From an uncultured Faecalibacterium sp. (GTDB lineage: Bacteria; Bacillota; Clostridia; Oscillospirales; Ruminococcaceae), in contig CAKSTO010000013.1 of NCBI GenBank assembly GCA_934501115.1, positions 1-44,985 of the forward strand: 44,985 nucleotides of DNA. The letters are read 5' to 3'. Numbering within the stretch: position 1 is the first letter of the stretch; each line of letters starts with the position of its first letter. The notes under the pieces are model-generated. The model saw nothing but the letters and a program-made list of their open reading frames with translations. It ran no database searches and was not told the DNA's origin. Below are positions 20,519 through 28,846 of this stretch, piece after piece. Both the position numbers and the translations under genes were made by a program.

Positions 20519-21865
20519 ATGGATTTTACGGAACTGTACGCTCAGAAAAAGATGACTGCCGCTCAGGCTGCCGCACTGGTCAAAAGCGGTGACTGGGTGG
20601 ACTACGGCTGGGCTGTGAACACCCCCGTAGCTGTGGACGCCGAGATCGCAAAGCGTCTGCCGGAGCTGGAGAATGTCAACTTCCGCGGCGGCATCCTGAT
20701 GTGGGTGCCTGAAATTTTCCAGATCAACGACCCTGCCGCGCACATGACCTGGAACAGCTGGCACATGGGCGGCATTGAGCGCAAGGCCATTGCACAGGGA
20801 TTTTCTTTCTACAGCCCCATCCGCTACTCTGAGCTGCCCCGGTATTACCGCGAGAGCCCGGATCCGCTGGACGTGGCCGTGTTCCAGGTGACTCCCATGG
20901 ACGAGCACGGCTACTTCAACTTCGGCCCCAGTGCATCTCATCTGGGCGCTGTGTGCGAAAAGGCCAAAAAGATCATCGTTGAGGTCAACAAAAACATGCC
21001 TCGCTGCCTCGGCGGCATGGAGAACTGCATCCATATTTCTCAGGTCACCGGCATCGTGGAAGGCAGCAACCCGCCGATCGGCCAGATGGCTGCTCCCGGT
21101 GCTGCTACCGAAGTGGATCTGAAAGTCGCAAACTTGGTCGTCCCGCAGATCCCCAATGGCGCCTGCCTGCAGCTGGGCATTGGCGGTATGCCCAACGCCA
21201 TCGGCAGCCTGATCGCACAGAGCGACCTGAAGGATCTGGGCGTGCACACTGAAATGTATGTGGATGCATTCGTGGATATCGCCAAGGCCGGCAAGATCAC
21301 CGGTGCACACAAGCAGCTGGACAAGGGGCGTCAGGTCTACGCTTTCGGTGCAGGCACTCAGAAAATGTACGATTACCTGAACGATAACCCCGAGTGTATG
21401 TCTGCCCCTGTGGACTATACCAATGATATCCGCAGCATCTCCGCTCTGGATAACTTTATCTCCATCAACAATGCTGTGGACATCGATCTGTTCGGTCAGG
21501 TAAATGCCGAGAGTGCCGGTATCAAACACATCTCCGGTGCAGGCGGCCAGCTGGACTTTGTTCTGGGTGCATACCTTTCCAAGGGCGGCAAGAGCTTCAT
21601 CTGCCTGTCCTCTACCTTCTTTAATAAAAAGACCGGTCAGCTGGAGAGCCGTATCCGTCCTACTCTGGAAAACGGCAGCATCATCACCGATACCCGTGCC
21701 AACATCCATTATCTGTGCACCGAATACGGCTGCGTGAACCTGAAGGGTCTGACCACATGGGAAAAAGCCGAAGCCCTGATCAACGTTGCGCATCCCGACT
21801 TCCGCGAAGGCCTGATCAAGGAAGCCGAAAAAATGCATATCTGGCACAGGAGCAACAAAATCTAA
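20519..21865 (+). CDS. but: butyryl-CoA:acetate CoA-transferase
   Basis: Final step of butyrate formation: CoA is moved from butyryl-CoA to acetate, giving butyrate and acetyl-CoA. The 448-residue protein belongs to the acetyl-CoA hydrolase/transferase family. The glycine-rich LGIGGMPNAIGSLI and the GVHTEM motif with the expected catalytic E245 are visible, and the sequence resembles the Faecalibacterium/Roseburia But group (MDFTELYAQKKMTAAQA). The frame opens at 20465, but the ATG at 20519 fits the N-terminus and has a GGAGAGG site. The gene is transcribed away from the thl operon and is followed 48 bp later by a PerM-family gene with no terminator between. 4-hydroxybutyryl-CoA transferase is the nearest alternative. 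Confidence 0.93.
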   Translation: MDFTELYAQKKMTAAQAAALVKSGDWVDYGWAVNTPVAVDAEIAKRLPELENVNFRGGILMWVPEIFQINDPAAHMTWNSWHMGGIERKAIAQGFSFYSPIRYSELPRYYRESPDPLDVAVFQVTPMDEHGYFNFGPSASHLGAVCEKAKKIIVEVNKNMPRCLGGMENCIHISQVTGIVEGSNPPIGQMAAPGAATEVDLKVANLVVPQIPNGACLQLGIGGMPNAIGSLIAQSDLKDLGVHTEMYVDAFVDIAKAGKITGAHKQLDKGRQVYAFGAGTQKMYDYLNDNPECMSAPVDYTNDIRSISALDNFISINNAVDIDLFGQVNAESAGIKHISGAGGQLDFVLGAYLSKGGKSFICLSSTFFNKKTGQLESRIRPTLENGSIITDTRANIHYLCTEYGCVNLKGLTTWEKAEALINVAHPDFREGLIKEAEKMHIWHRSNKI

Positions 21866-21913
21866 CAAGTGCCGTGGGGATTCCTGCTGCCCGCGGCAGG
21901 AACGGAGTCTAGC

Positions 21914-23152
21914 ATGATGGACAAAAAACCGCATATCAAGCCCTACATTTACGGGATGCTGGCAGGGTTCGGAGCGATCTCTCTGAGCATCATCTTTTTC
22001 TTTCTGATCTATCGCTTCGACGGCTTTGGCAGTGCCATCTCCACCCTGACCGGCATCCTGATGCCCTTCATTTACGGTGCGGTGATCGCCTACCTGCTCA
22101 AGCCCGTGTGCAACACCATCGAAGGGTTTCTGCGTCGGTTCATCCCGGAAAGGATGAAGGGACTGGTCAGTGCGTTGTCCGTAGCGCTCACCATCCTGTT
22201 TGGTCTGCTGCTGATCTACGCCTTGTGCATGATGATCATCCCGCAGCTCATCACCAGTGTAACTGCGCTGTACTACACCGCGCAACGCAACCTTGCAAAG
22301 TTCGTGCAGTGGGCAAATCATGTGGAGTTCATTGAAAACAACGAACAGATCATGAACATGCTCAATTCTGCCTATGACACCCTCAGCACCAATATCGATG
22401 AGCTGATCAAGACCAAGCTCCTGCCTTCCATGCAGAATATCGTCAGCGGTGCCGCCATTGGCGTGCTGAATGTTGTAACGGTGGCCAAGAATCTGGTCAT
22501 CGGCATCATCGTGGCCGTGTATATGCTGGCCAGCCGCAAGCGCTTTACCCAGCAGGTCAAGCTGATTTTCTACAGTGTGTTCAAACCCAAGTGGGCACAG
22601 CTCATTATTGAGGAGATCCAGTATGCTGACAAAATGTTCGGCGGCTTCATCAACGGCAAGATCATGGACTCTGCCATTATCGGCGTGCTGTGCTATATCG
22701 GCTGCCTGATCTTCAAGTTTCCCAGTGCCCTGCTGGTGTCGGTGATCATCGGCGTGACCAATGTCATCCCCTTCTTCGGCCCGTTCATCGGCGCCATCCC
22801 GGCCACTCTGTTGATCCTGATCCAGAACCCCATCAAGGCGCTGTGGTTCATCCTGTTCGTTCTGGTGCTTCAGCAGCTGGACGGCAACATCATCGGCCCC
22901 AAGATCCTTGGCAACACCACCGGTCTTTCCAGCTTCTGGGTGTTGTTTGCGATCCTGCTGTTTGGCGGCCTGTGGGGTTTCGTCGGCATGATCGTAGGTG
23001 TGCCGCTGTTTGCCGTCATCTATGACGTCATCAAAAAGCTGGTCGTCCACGGCCTGGAGCACAACCAGGAACTGGAGATGCTCCAGACCTATCACGACAG
23101 GTTCGGGGACCCGGAGGATGATGTCCCCGCCGGATCCCAACCGAAAAACTGA
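21914..23152 (+). CDS. AI-2E/PerM family transporter
   Basis: A 412-residue integral membrane protein of the AI-2E exporter-like (PerM/TqsA, UPF0118) family. About eight hydrophobic helices are visible: two pairs near the N-terminus, a soluble middle region rich in charged residues (roughly residues 100-190), then a C-terminal membrane block with NVIPFFGPFIGAIPATLL and LDGNIIGPKILGNTTGLSSFWVL, which are characteristic of the family. The ATG at 21914 follows a CGGAG site. Known members export signalling molecules or act as ion antiporters; the substrate here is unknown. It shares the but transcript and a strong terminator follows it, so a role linked to butyrate or acetate flux is possible but only inferred. 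Confidence 0.88.
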   Translation: MMDKKPHIKPYIYGMLAGFGAISLSIIFFFLIYRFDGFGSAISTLTGILMPFIYGAVIAYLLKPVCNTIEGFLRRFIPERMKGLVSALSVALTILFGLLLIYALCMMIIPQLITSVTALYYTAQRNLAKFVQWANHVEFIENNEQIMNMLNSAYDTLSTNIDELIKTKLLPSMQNIVSGAAIGVLNVVTVAKNLVIGIIVAVYMLASRKRFTQQVKLIFYSVFKPKWAQLIIEEIQYADKMFGGFINGKIMDSAIIGVLCYIGCLIFKFPSALLVSVIIGVTNVIPFFGPFIGAIPATLLILIQNPIKALWFILFVLVLQQLDGNIIGPKILGNTTGLSSFWVLFAILLFGGLWGFVGMIVGVPLFAVIYDVIKKLVVHGLEHNQELEMLQTYHDRFGDPEDDVPAGSQPKN

Positions 23153-23164
23153 TCGATCCTACGC

Positions 23165-23206
23165 AAACAGGAGCCTGCTCATTCGAGCAGGCTCCTGTTT
23201 TTGTTG
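23165..23206 (+). terminator. terminator after the but/PerM unit
   Basis: A perfect 16-bp stem (23165-23180 with 23185-23200), ATTC loop and a TTTTTGTTGTT tail. It lies between two convergent genes and is symmetrical enough to stop the opposite transcript from the beta-glucosidase gene as well. Confidence 0.92.
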
Positions 23207-23224
23207 TTCGTTATGATGCAGTTT

Positions 23225-24670
23225 TCACAGCTCTTCGCCATTGGTGGCGATCACGTTTTTATACCAGTAGAAGCTATCCTTGCGCAGTCGGGCGCACTTC
23301 TTTGGATCGTCATCTGTCCGATCCACATAGATGAAGCCATATCGCTTTTTCACGCCGTTGCTGGTGGAAAGCAGATCCACCGCCGACCACGGACAATAGG
23401 CCAACACCTCGACACCCTGATCCATGGCTTTTTTCAAAGCGGCAATGTGCTTGCTCAGGTAATCGATGCGGTAATCATCATGGATCTTTCCGTCCTCGGT
23501 CAGGGCGTCGTAAGCTCCCAGACCGTTCTCGGTAATCATCAACGGCTTGCCATAGCGGTTGTAAAGATCTCGCAGCATGTACTCCATCCCGGTGGGATCA
23601 ATGGCCCAATCCCAGTCCGTGGTATCCAGATTCGGATTTTTGCACATCTCATAGAAGCCGGGATGTGTTTCAAAGCCGCTGAGCTCCCCCTTCCTGCCGC
23701 TGCGGTTCACGCCGCTATAGCGGATAGACTTGCTGCCGTCGTCCGGGCAGGCTTTGGCACACTCGCTGGCGTAGTAGTTCAGCGCGAGGAAGTCCGAAGT
23801 ACCCTCCCGGATGAGCTCCATATCCCCCGGTTCGACCACCGGTGCCAGACCGTGCTCCTGCAGGTAGATCATGGCTGCTTTATTATACTCGCCCTTGAAA
23901 TAGATGTCCGTATAGTAGTCGTTGCGCAGAGCCTGTGCATTCTGCGCAGCCATGCAGTCTTCCGGTTTGGAGGTCAAAGGATAAATGGGCGCATAGCCGA
24001 TCGCAGAGCCGACCAGCCCGCCGGGCACCATCTCATGCACCAGTTTGCAGGCAATGGCGTGAGCCAGATTCATGTGATGATTCAGCTGATAGCGCAGCTG
24101 ATCGTGCCTGCCGTCCTGCAGCTCCTCCGGGATATAACACTTCTGCTGCCAGTACTGCACGATGATGCTCTGCTCGTTGATCGTTGTCCAGCAGCGCACC
24201 TTATCCTTGAACTCGTTGATGACGCAGCGGGCATAGGCTTCAAAGTCCGCCACCACACGGCGATCCAGCCAGCCGCCATATCGTTCCACCAGAGCCCATG
24301 GCAGGTCGTAGTGATACAATGTGACAATGGGCTCGATGCCATTTGCACACAGTTCATCAATAAGGTCGCGATAATACTGGAGTCCCTTTTCGTTCACCGG
24401 GCCGGTGCCGTCCGGGAATACCCGGCTCCACGCGATGGAGAAGCGGTAGGCCTTGAAGCCCATCTCCTTCATCAGTGCAACGTCTTCCTTGTAGTGGTGA
24501 TACTGGTCGCTGGCCACCTCGGCTGTGGCAAAGCCATAGACCTTATAGCTGTCCTTATTGATGACATCCTGCTGGCTCAGCTTTTTGCCATCCTCCTGAG
24601 CAGCGCCCTCCACCTGATATGCACTGGTGGAAGCGCCCCACAGGAAATCCTTCGGGAAAGGCTTGTGCAT
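23225..24670 (-). CDS. 6-phospho-beta-glucosidase, GH1 family
   Basis: Cytoplasmic hydrolysis of phosphorylated beta-glucosides delivered by the adjacent PTS. The 481-residue GH1 protein has the acid/base glutamate in TTINEQ (E166) and the nucleophile in ITENG (E381). The SNGVKKRYGFIYVD segment near the C-terminus contains the Lys/Tyr phosphate-binding residues that mark 6-phospho-glycosidases. Three ATG codons stand in a row; the third (24670) is best spaced from GGAGG, which lies in the last codons of the IIA gene. It is the last gene of the PTS operon, 2 bp after IIA. The order regulator-IIB-IIC-IIA-hydrolase matches the Bacillus lic operon, although LicH there is a GH4 enzyme. Confidence 0.93.
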   Translation of the reverse strand: MHKPFPKDFLWGASTSAYQVEGAAQEDGKKLSQQDVINKDSYKVYGFATAEVASDQYHHYKEDVALMKEMGFKAYRFSIAWSRVFPDGTGPVNEKGLQYYRDLIDELCANGIEPIVTLYHYDLPWALVERYGGWLDRRVVADFEAYARCVINEFKDKVRCWTTINEQSIIVQYWQQKCYIPEELQDGRHDQLRYQLNHHMNLAHAIACKLVHEMVPGGLVGSAIGYAPIYPLTSKPEDCMAAQNAQALRNDYYTDIYFKGEYNKAAMIYLQEHGLAPVVEPGDMELIREGTSDFLALNYYASECAKACPDDGSKSIRYSGVNRSGRKGELSGFETHPGFYEMCKNPNLDTTDWDWAIDPTGMEYMLRDLYNRYGKPLMITENGLGAYDALTEDGKIHDDYRIDYLSKHIAALKKAMDQGVEVLAYCPWSAVDLLSTSNGVKKRYGFIYVDRTDDDPKKCARLRKDSFYWYKNVIATNGEEL

Positions 24671-24672
24671 CA

Positions 24673-24999
24673 TCATGCCTCCTTGTTGTAGATCAGCTTG
24701 TACATCTCGATCATCTCCCCGGCCATGTTCAGCTCACTCATGATCGTCATCAGGGTATCCTGCGCATGGACGAACAGCAGGCAGAACTCTGTTTTTTCGC
24801 CGCGGGCTTCTCCCTGGATCACTTCGGTCTGCGCATTATGCGCATGCACAATGTTTTCATGTGCCTGCTCCATCAGGGTCTCGGCCTGCGCAAAGTCGCC
24901 TTTTCGGGCTTTCTGAAGTGCTTTTGTACAGCAGTCGCGTGCGTCGCCGGCCGCCAGGATCACATTCATGGCAACTTCGGTCAGCTGATTTTCTTCCAT
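24673..24999 (-). CDS. celC: PTS lactose/cellobiose-type IIA component
   Basis: Soluble phosphocarrier of the lactose/N,N'-diacetylchitobiose/cellobiose PTS family, 108 residues, all-helical, which accepts phosphate from HPr. H78 in the segment LLFVHAQDTLMT is the expected phosphorylation site. The gene follows IIC by 30 bp, and its last codons contain the ribosome binding site of the beta-glucosidase gene, so the two are probably translationally linked. Confidence 0.93.
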   Translation of the reverse strand: MEENQLTEVAMNVILAAGDARDCCTKALQKARKGDFAQAETLMEQAHENIVHAHNAQTEVIQGEARGEKTEFCLLFVHAQDTLMTIMSELNMAGEMIEMYKLIYNKEA

Positions 25000-25029
25000 C
25001 GTCGGACTCTCCTATCGCAATTTGATTCG

Positions 25030-26274
25030 TTAAGCAGCCTCTTCTTCGGCTTCCTCCTTCATGACCTGCTTCTCATACACCTTGAAGAAGGGCTTCCAGA
25101 TCAGGAAGGTCACCACAAAGATCAGCACCCAGAAGATGATAGCGCGCCAGTCTCCCGTCACAATGATGTAGCCAATGGGAGCAGGGATCTGGCCGGTGGT
25201 CACGGAAGCGGCAGGTACAGCCAGCCACCCCCAGGACATGACGAACCAGATGATGACAGCGCTCACAAGCGTGTTGATCCACATAGGCAGCATGAGGATC
25301 GGGTTGAACACAATGGGTGCGCCAAAGACTACAGGCTCGTTGATATTGAAGATGGATGGGCCAATGCACACCTTGCCCAGCGACTTCAGCCGCTTGGACT
25401 TGGAAAGCAGCATGTGCACATTCAGCGTCAGGGTGCATCCCTGACCGCCCAGAGTCATCAGGCTCAGCAGATAAATCGTCTCATAACAGACGATATTGGT
25501 GGCAGTCTGACCTGCAGCCACCTGTGCCAGATTGGCAGCGGTGCCAGCCATCAGGATCGGGGTGGTGAAAGTGCCCAGGAACCAGGTGGAAATGCCCATG
25601 GAGTACAGGAACGAGATTGCCATCATCATGATGATCAGACCCGGCAGGGTGCGGCCCAGGTGCTCCAGCGGGGAGAACACCGCGGAGATGACCTGATACA
25701 TATCAACATTCAGGTTGTTGCTGATGATCGTGCCCACCAGCACACAGACAAACATGGGCAGGATCTGGTTGATCCACTCACATACGAAATCCGGGATCGT
25801 GACGCTGTCTTCCAGAATGTGGAGCTTGGCGTAGATGTGGTACACCACCGATACCAGAACGCCGACCACCAGTGCCACAAACATACCGGTAGGGCCGAAG
25901 CGGTCGAATCCAACGCTGAAAATGTTGTCATCGCTGATGGTGGGTTTGATGGCGATCAAAAACACGATGATGGCAGTCAGTCCCGCATTCAGCACATAGC
26001 GGGTATGCCCCAGTTTTTCCATCAGCTGGTTGGCCACCAGAAACGTCAGGATCAATGAGGTGAGCTGGAAAGTAAACTGCAGCACACCGCCCAGATTCGG
26101 CAGCGCCGGGATCCAGGAGCGGAATACATTGTAGAAGAAAATCAGTGATCCCGTCATAATGATCGGCAGGATCTTCATCATCGAGCCTGAAAGTGCAGAC
26201 ACCCAGGGATTCTGGGTGATCTTGCTCATTGCCGGAGCAAACTTATTCTCCAGCCAGTCCATGATCTTGCTCAT
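25030..26274 (-). CDS. celB: PTS cellobiose-type IIC permease
   Basis: Membrane-embedded sugar transporter of the PTS, 414 residues with about ten hydrophobic segments. Family landmarks are the N-terminal amphipathic start (MDWLENKFAPAMSKITQNPW), the conserved FNINEPVVFGAPIVFNP motif, which contains the sugar-binding glutamate region, and the final GY-rich helices. The C-terminus is a charged KQVMKEEAEEEAA tail. Its ATG overlaps the IIB stop codon (ATGA), indicating translational coupling. A beta-glucoside such as cellobiose is the likely substrate, judged from the GH1 partner and the family; the exact sugar is not determined by the sequence. Confidence 0.94.
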   Translation of the reverse strand: MSKIMDWLENKFAPAMSKITQNPWVSALSGSMMKILPIIMTGSLIFFYNVFRSWIPALPNLGGVLQFTFQLTSLILTFLVANQLMEKLGHTRYVLNAGLTAIIVFLIAIKPTISDDNIFSVGFDRFGPTGMFVALVVGVLVSVVYHIYAKLHILEDSVTIPDFVCEWINQILPMFVCVLVGTIISNNLNVDMYQVISAVFSPLEHLGRTLPGLIIMMMAISFLYSMGISTWFLGTFTTPILMAGTAANLAQVAAGQTATNIVCYETIYLLSLMTLGGQGCTLTLNVHMLLSKSKRLKSLGKVCIGPSIFNINEPVVFGAPIVFNPILMLPMWINTLVSAVIIWFVMSWGWLAVPAASVTTGQIPAPIGYIIVTGDWRAIIFWVLIFVVTFLIWKPFFKVYEKQVMKEEAEEEAA

Positions 26275-26591
26275 TGTTCTCCCTCCTCGATCTTCTGGAT
26301 CAGTTTCAGCATTCCGACAGCGTCCAGCGTGCCGTAGATCTTCTGTGGAATGACATCCACCTTAAAGTGATGGATCTTTGCCAGATCCTGATAATTAGGC
26401 AGCTGGCTGGAGAAATGCGGTCCAAGAAGCAGGATATCGGTTGCATCCAGATACTGTGCCACCTGCGATTCGCTTCTCGCCTCGATCTGCAGGTCAAGTT
26501 TCTGCTTCTTTGCCTCTGCGCGGACACGCTGTGCCAGAAATCCGCTGGACAGTCCGGCGCCGCAGCAGAGCATTACGTTCAGTTTTGCCAT
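26271..26591 (-). CDS. celA: PTS cellobiose-type IIB component
   Basis: Soluble phosphocysteine carrier of the lactose/cellobiose PTS family, 106 residues. The phosphorylated cysteine is expected at C10 in NVMLCCGAGLSSG, matching C10 of Escherichia coli IIB-Cel. The LLGPHFSSQLP and VIPQKIYGTLDAVGMLKLI segments also fit the family. The ATG at 26591 is preceded by GGAGG directly after a run of 13 A. It is the first structural gene of the operon, 125 bp downstream of the regulator gene, and overlaps IIC by 4 bp. Confidence 0.92.
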   Translation of the reverse strand: MAKLNVMLCCGAGLSSGFLAQRVRAEAKKQKLDLQIEARSESQVAQYLDATDILLLGPHFSSQLPNYQDLAKIHHFKVDVIPQKIYGTLDAVGMLKLIQKIEEGEQ

Positions 26592-26604
26592 GTGTGAAAC
26601 CTCC

Positions 26605-26617
26605 TTTTTTTTTTTTT
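26605..26617 (-). repeat. 13-nt homopolymer A tract ahead of the IIB ribosome binding site
   Basis: Thirteen T in a row on the given strand, that is A13 on the transcribed strand, ending directly at the GGAGG of the IIB gene. A tract this long is prone to slippage during replication and transcription. It lies in the 5' untranslated region, so length changes would not shift a frame but could change leader structure or ribosome access. Confidence 0.8.
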
Positions 26618-26655
26618 GAAAACGGCCTTGTTCCCTCGCGGGATCTTCTGGCTTC

Positions 26656-26685
26656 ATGATGCCGGAATGCAGAGAGAGGTTTCAA
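26656..26685 (-). promoter_or_regulatory. possible promoter of the IIB-IIC-IIA-hydrolase genes
   Basis: On the minus strand TTGAAA (complement of 26680-26685), an 18-bp spacer and the poor -10 CATCAT (complement of 26656-26661). The weak -10 suggests activation is needed. The palindrome at 26696-26711 ends 10 bp upstream of the -35, a suitable place for an activator. Confidence 0.4.
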
Positions 26686-26695
26686 GTCAGACCGC

Positions 26696-26711
26696 TGCAC
26701 CCATTCGTGCA
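26696..26711. promoter_or_regulatory. operator-like palindrome upstream of the IIB gene
   Basis: TGCACCCATTCGTGCA, inverted 5-bp arms. Read on the other strand it matches the palindrome upstream of the regulator gene (28761-28776) at 14 of 16 positions, and both are preceded by an A-run (AAAAA, then 2 nt, then TGCAC). It lies 5 bp beyond the regulator stop codon. It is the probable binding site of the LicR-like regulator (inference). Confidence 0.55.
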
Positions 26712-26716
26712 GGTTT

Positions 26717-28636
26717 TTAGTTCCAGTGCAGGATACATTCCCGGAACTCTTCAAAGCTGCGGCTCTTAAACAGTGCTTCCCTGCTGCGCGGGTCATCCAT
26801 AAGCTCCAGCAGTGCCTGATACAGATCACCGAACATCCGCAGGTCGGTTCTGTGGATCGCCACCATCATCACGATCTTTACAATGTTGCCACCCCATGCC
26901 ACTCCCTGCGGGCAGAGCATGACGTTAATGCTGGTGCGGATGGCGTCCATCTTCATGGAATGAGGAATGGCAATGTTTGGGAATCCGGTGCTGGAAGCCT
27001 GTTCTCTCTCCATGAGCCGCTGGTAGAAGTCTTCCTGCACGGTGCCCTGCTCGATCATCTGCCGGGCCATGAGCTTCATGATCTGCGCAGGATCCGTGTT
27101 TTTTTCCGGACTGATTGAAAACAGTTTTTCTGAGAAAATGCGGTCAAAATTGCTTTTCAAAACCCGGATGCGCCGCGCATTACGGATGGAATCCAACGCA
27201 TTCTCGATCTCGCTTTTATACTTACCGATTCCAAGCAGCGGCACCGACACCACAGCTGCGCCATTCTTCGGCGGGCTTTCCAGCGCCACAGTGGTGATCA
27301 GCAGCTCATAGCGATACCGCTCCAGCGCCGCCGGGTCTTCTGTGCAGGCCACAAGGTCGATCTCGTCTCCAAAGGAGATCAGCAGCTGGTTGGAGATCTT
27401 GCCCGCAAATTCCAGATATCGCGGGCAGAGCAGCACCGTGCGGATCCGAGAACGTGTATCCGCCTGGCGCTCAATCTCTCCGCCGATGTGCAGCGCAAGA
27501 TAAGAGATCTCATCCTCCGAAATGCGGACATGATAGGTCTCATTGATTATCAGTGCACTATGTACCGCAATGTCAAAGATCATAGGGTGCGAGTAACGGA
27601 TGGCGCTGCTCATGGGGTTCGTGAGCCGGTAGTTGTGCCGTGCCCGGAAAAGCAGATTTTTGATGTGCATGGCGAAGGGATACAGGAAGGGTTCACTGTT
27701 CAGATTGATGTAATATTTAGCGTCTACTTCCCGGATGAGCTCTTCTACGAACTGCATCAGCTCATCTCCCACAAAATTCAAAATATCTTCGTGGCTGTTG
27801 CCCACAGGCAGGTTGATATTTGCCCGCAGCAGAAAATAGACGTTGTTCTGTTCTTCCCGGCTCAGACTCAGATGCAGCAGGTCTTCCAATTCTACGCAGA
27901 TCCTCTGTGCTGCGTGATAAACAATGTCATCCTCCCCGTGCTCCGGGCAGGGCTCCGATGGAAGCTCGTGGTGGCTCAGAACACGGCTTGCCATAATGGA
28001 AGTATGCAGCACGATGTTGGTCAGGCTGAAATCGTTGACATAAAGATTGAGCTCCGCCATGGTATGCTCCAGAATTCTGCGGATCGCTTCCACATCCACA
28101 TCATCCAGATTAGACTTGATGGAGTCATAGCTGACGATGCGGTCGCCGCTGCCCTCAAAATAGCTGTAGGATGCCAGCTTCCGCAGACTTTTTTCGTCCG
28201 CGATCATGCAAATGTCGTTTCCGTGCAGCTCATAGGAGATCCCGAAACTGGCGAAGGATCCGTTCATCCGGCGCACATCGCCCCGGATCGTATCCGCACT
28301 GTAGTTCAGCGCTTCTGCCACATCATACAGGTTCAATTTTGACACATGGTATCGCAGAAATTTCTGATTGATCCAGTTTGCGCGTTCCTCGTAATCCTGC
28401 GGCGTGTTTTCCCGCCGCACCGCCCGGAGATAATTCCGCGCCGCTGCCGGATTCGTTGTGTATCCGCTGTGACCCGAAATGATAAAAGGCTCCTTTGCCT
28501 CCCCGTTGATCGAAGAAATATAGCTTTTTACGCTTCTGACCGATAAATTAAGAAACCCGGCAAGTTCCTTCGCCGTGACAGCGCGGTCATGACGCGTCAG
28601 ATATTCCACCAGAGCACGCGCTTTGTTCGTGTCCAA
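26717..28636 (-). CDS. LicR/MtlR-type PTS-regulated transcriptional activator
   Basis: A multi-domain PTS-controlled regulator of about 639 residues. Visible parts in order: an N-terminal helix-turn-helix (RAVTAKELAGFLNLSVRSVKSYI) and a second DNA-binding segment, two PTS regulation domains with conserved histidines (for example LHTSIM in the first and LALHIGGEIER in the second), a IIB-like domain (RTVLLCPRYLEFAGKISNQL), and a C-terminal IIA-like domain with NIAIPHSMKMD. It is of the DNA-binding LicR/MtlR type, not the RNA-binding BglG type, because no CAT domain is seen. Phosphorylation by IIB/HPr would signal sugar availability. TTG at 28636 follows GGCGGGGAA; an alternative TTG lies at 28657. 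It heads the PTS operon. Confidence 0.9.
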   Translation of the reverse strand: MDTNKARALVEYLTRHDRAVTAKELAGFLNLSVRSVKSYISSINGEAKEPFIISGHSGYTTNPAAARNYLRAVRRENTPQDYEERANWINQKFLRYHVSKLNLYDVAEALNYSADTIRGDVRRMNGSFASFGISYELHGNDICMIADEKSLRKLASYSYFEGSGDRIVSYDSIKSNLDDVDVEAIRRILEHTMAELNLYVNDFSLTNIVLHTSIMASRVLSHHELPSEPCPEHGEDDIVYHAAQRICVELEDLLHLSLSREEQNNVYFLLRANINLPVGNSHEDILNFVGDELMQFVEELIREVDAKYYINLNSEPFLYPFAMHIKNLLFRARHNYRLTNPMSSAIRYSHPMIFDIAVHSALIINETYHVRISEDEISYLALHIGGEIERQADTRSRIRTVLLCPRYLEFAGKISNQLLISFGDEIDLVACTEDPAALERYRYELLITTVALESPPKNGAAVVSVPLLGIGKYKSEIENALDSIRNARRIRVLKSNFDRIFSEKLFSISPEKNTDPAQIMKLMARQMIEQGTVQEDFYQRLMEREQASSTGFPNIAIPHSMKMDAIRTSINVMLCPQGVAWGGNIVKIVMMVAIHRTDLRMFGDLYQALLELMDDPRSREALFKSRSFEEFRECILHWN

Positions 28637-28722
28637 AATCGTTCCCCGCCTTTGCAAACAAAAGTTTCCGTCCCTATTCTATCTGATCCCCCTCAGAACA
28701 GCAACAGGGCAGCTCTGGTTTG

Positions 28723-28731
28723 ATTATAACA
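28723..28731 (-). promoter_or_regulatory. extended -10 promoter of the regulator gene
   Basis: On the minus strand TGTTATAAT, a consensus TATAAT with an extended TGn. No good -35 is found 16-18 bp upstream. A half-site TGCACC (28737-28742) and the full palindrome (28761-28776) lie upstream, which fits activation or autoregulation by the encoded LicR-like protein. Confidence 0.6.
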
Positions 28732-28760
28732 GAACCTGCACCGAATTGGCTGGAAAAAAT

Positions 28761-28776
28761 TGCACCGATGGGTGCA
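28761..28776. promoter_or_regulatory. operator-like palindrome upstream of the regulator gene
   Basis: TGCACCGATGGGTGCA, perfect 6-bp arms (7 bp with the flanking T/A) around GATG. It is centred about 43 bp upstream of the regulator -10 box. It shares 14 of 16 positions with the palindrome ahead of the IIB gene. It is not followed by a T-run on the minus strand, so a terminator is unlikely. Confidence 0.55.
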
Positions 28777-28783
28777 AGATACG

Positions 28784-28823
28784 CCAAAAGCCCCTGCATT
28801 CTCTCGAACGCAGGGGCTTTTGG
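28784..28823 (-). terminator. terminator of the radical SAM gene
   Basis: A perfect 14-bp stem (28784-28797 with 28810-28823) with a 12-nt loop, starting 23 bp past the radical SAM stop codon. On the minus strand the 3' arm ends GGGGCTTTTGG, so the T-run lies inside the stem. Confidence 0.75.
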
Positions 28824-28846
28824 GTTCATCATGATGTCTGCCTTCG

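Noticed and set aside
20489..23140. An 883-codon open frame on the minus strand across but and the permease gene
   Set aside because: It spans two well-supported genes on the other strand and its translation is His/Gln/Asp-rich with no domain; a shadow.
26592..26716. A BglG-type RNA antiterminator site in the PTS leader
   Set aside because: The regulator has DNA-binding helix-turn-helix domains instead of a CAT RNA-binding domain, and I see no terminator overlapped by a RAT-like sequence in the leader.
28760..28777. The TTGCACC/GGTGCAA inverted repeat as a terminator
   Set aside because: No T-run follows on the minus strand, a better terminator lies next to it at 28784-28823, and a near copy occurs ahead of the IIB gene, so an operator is more likely.
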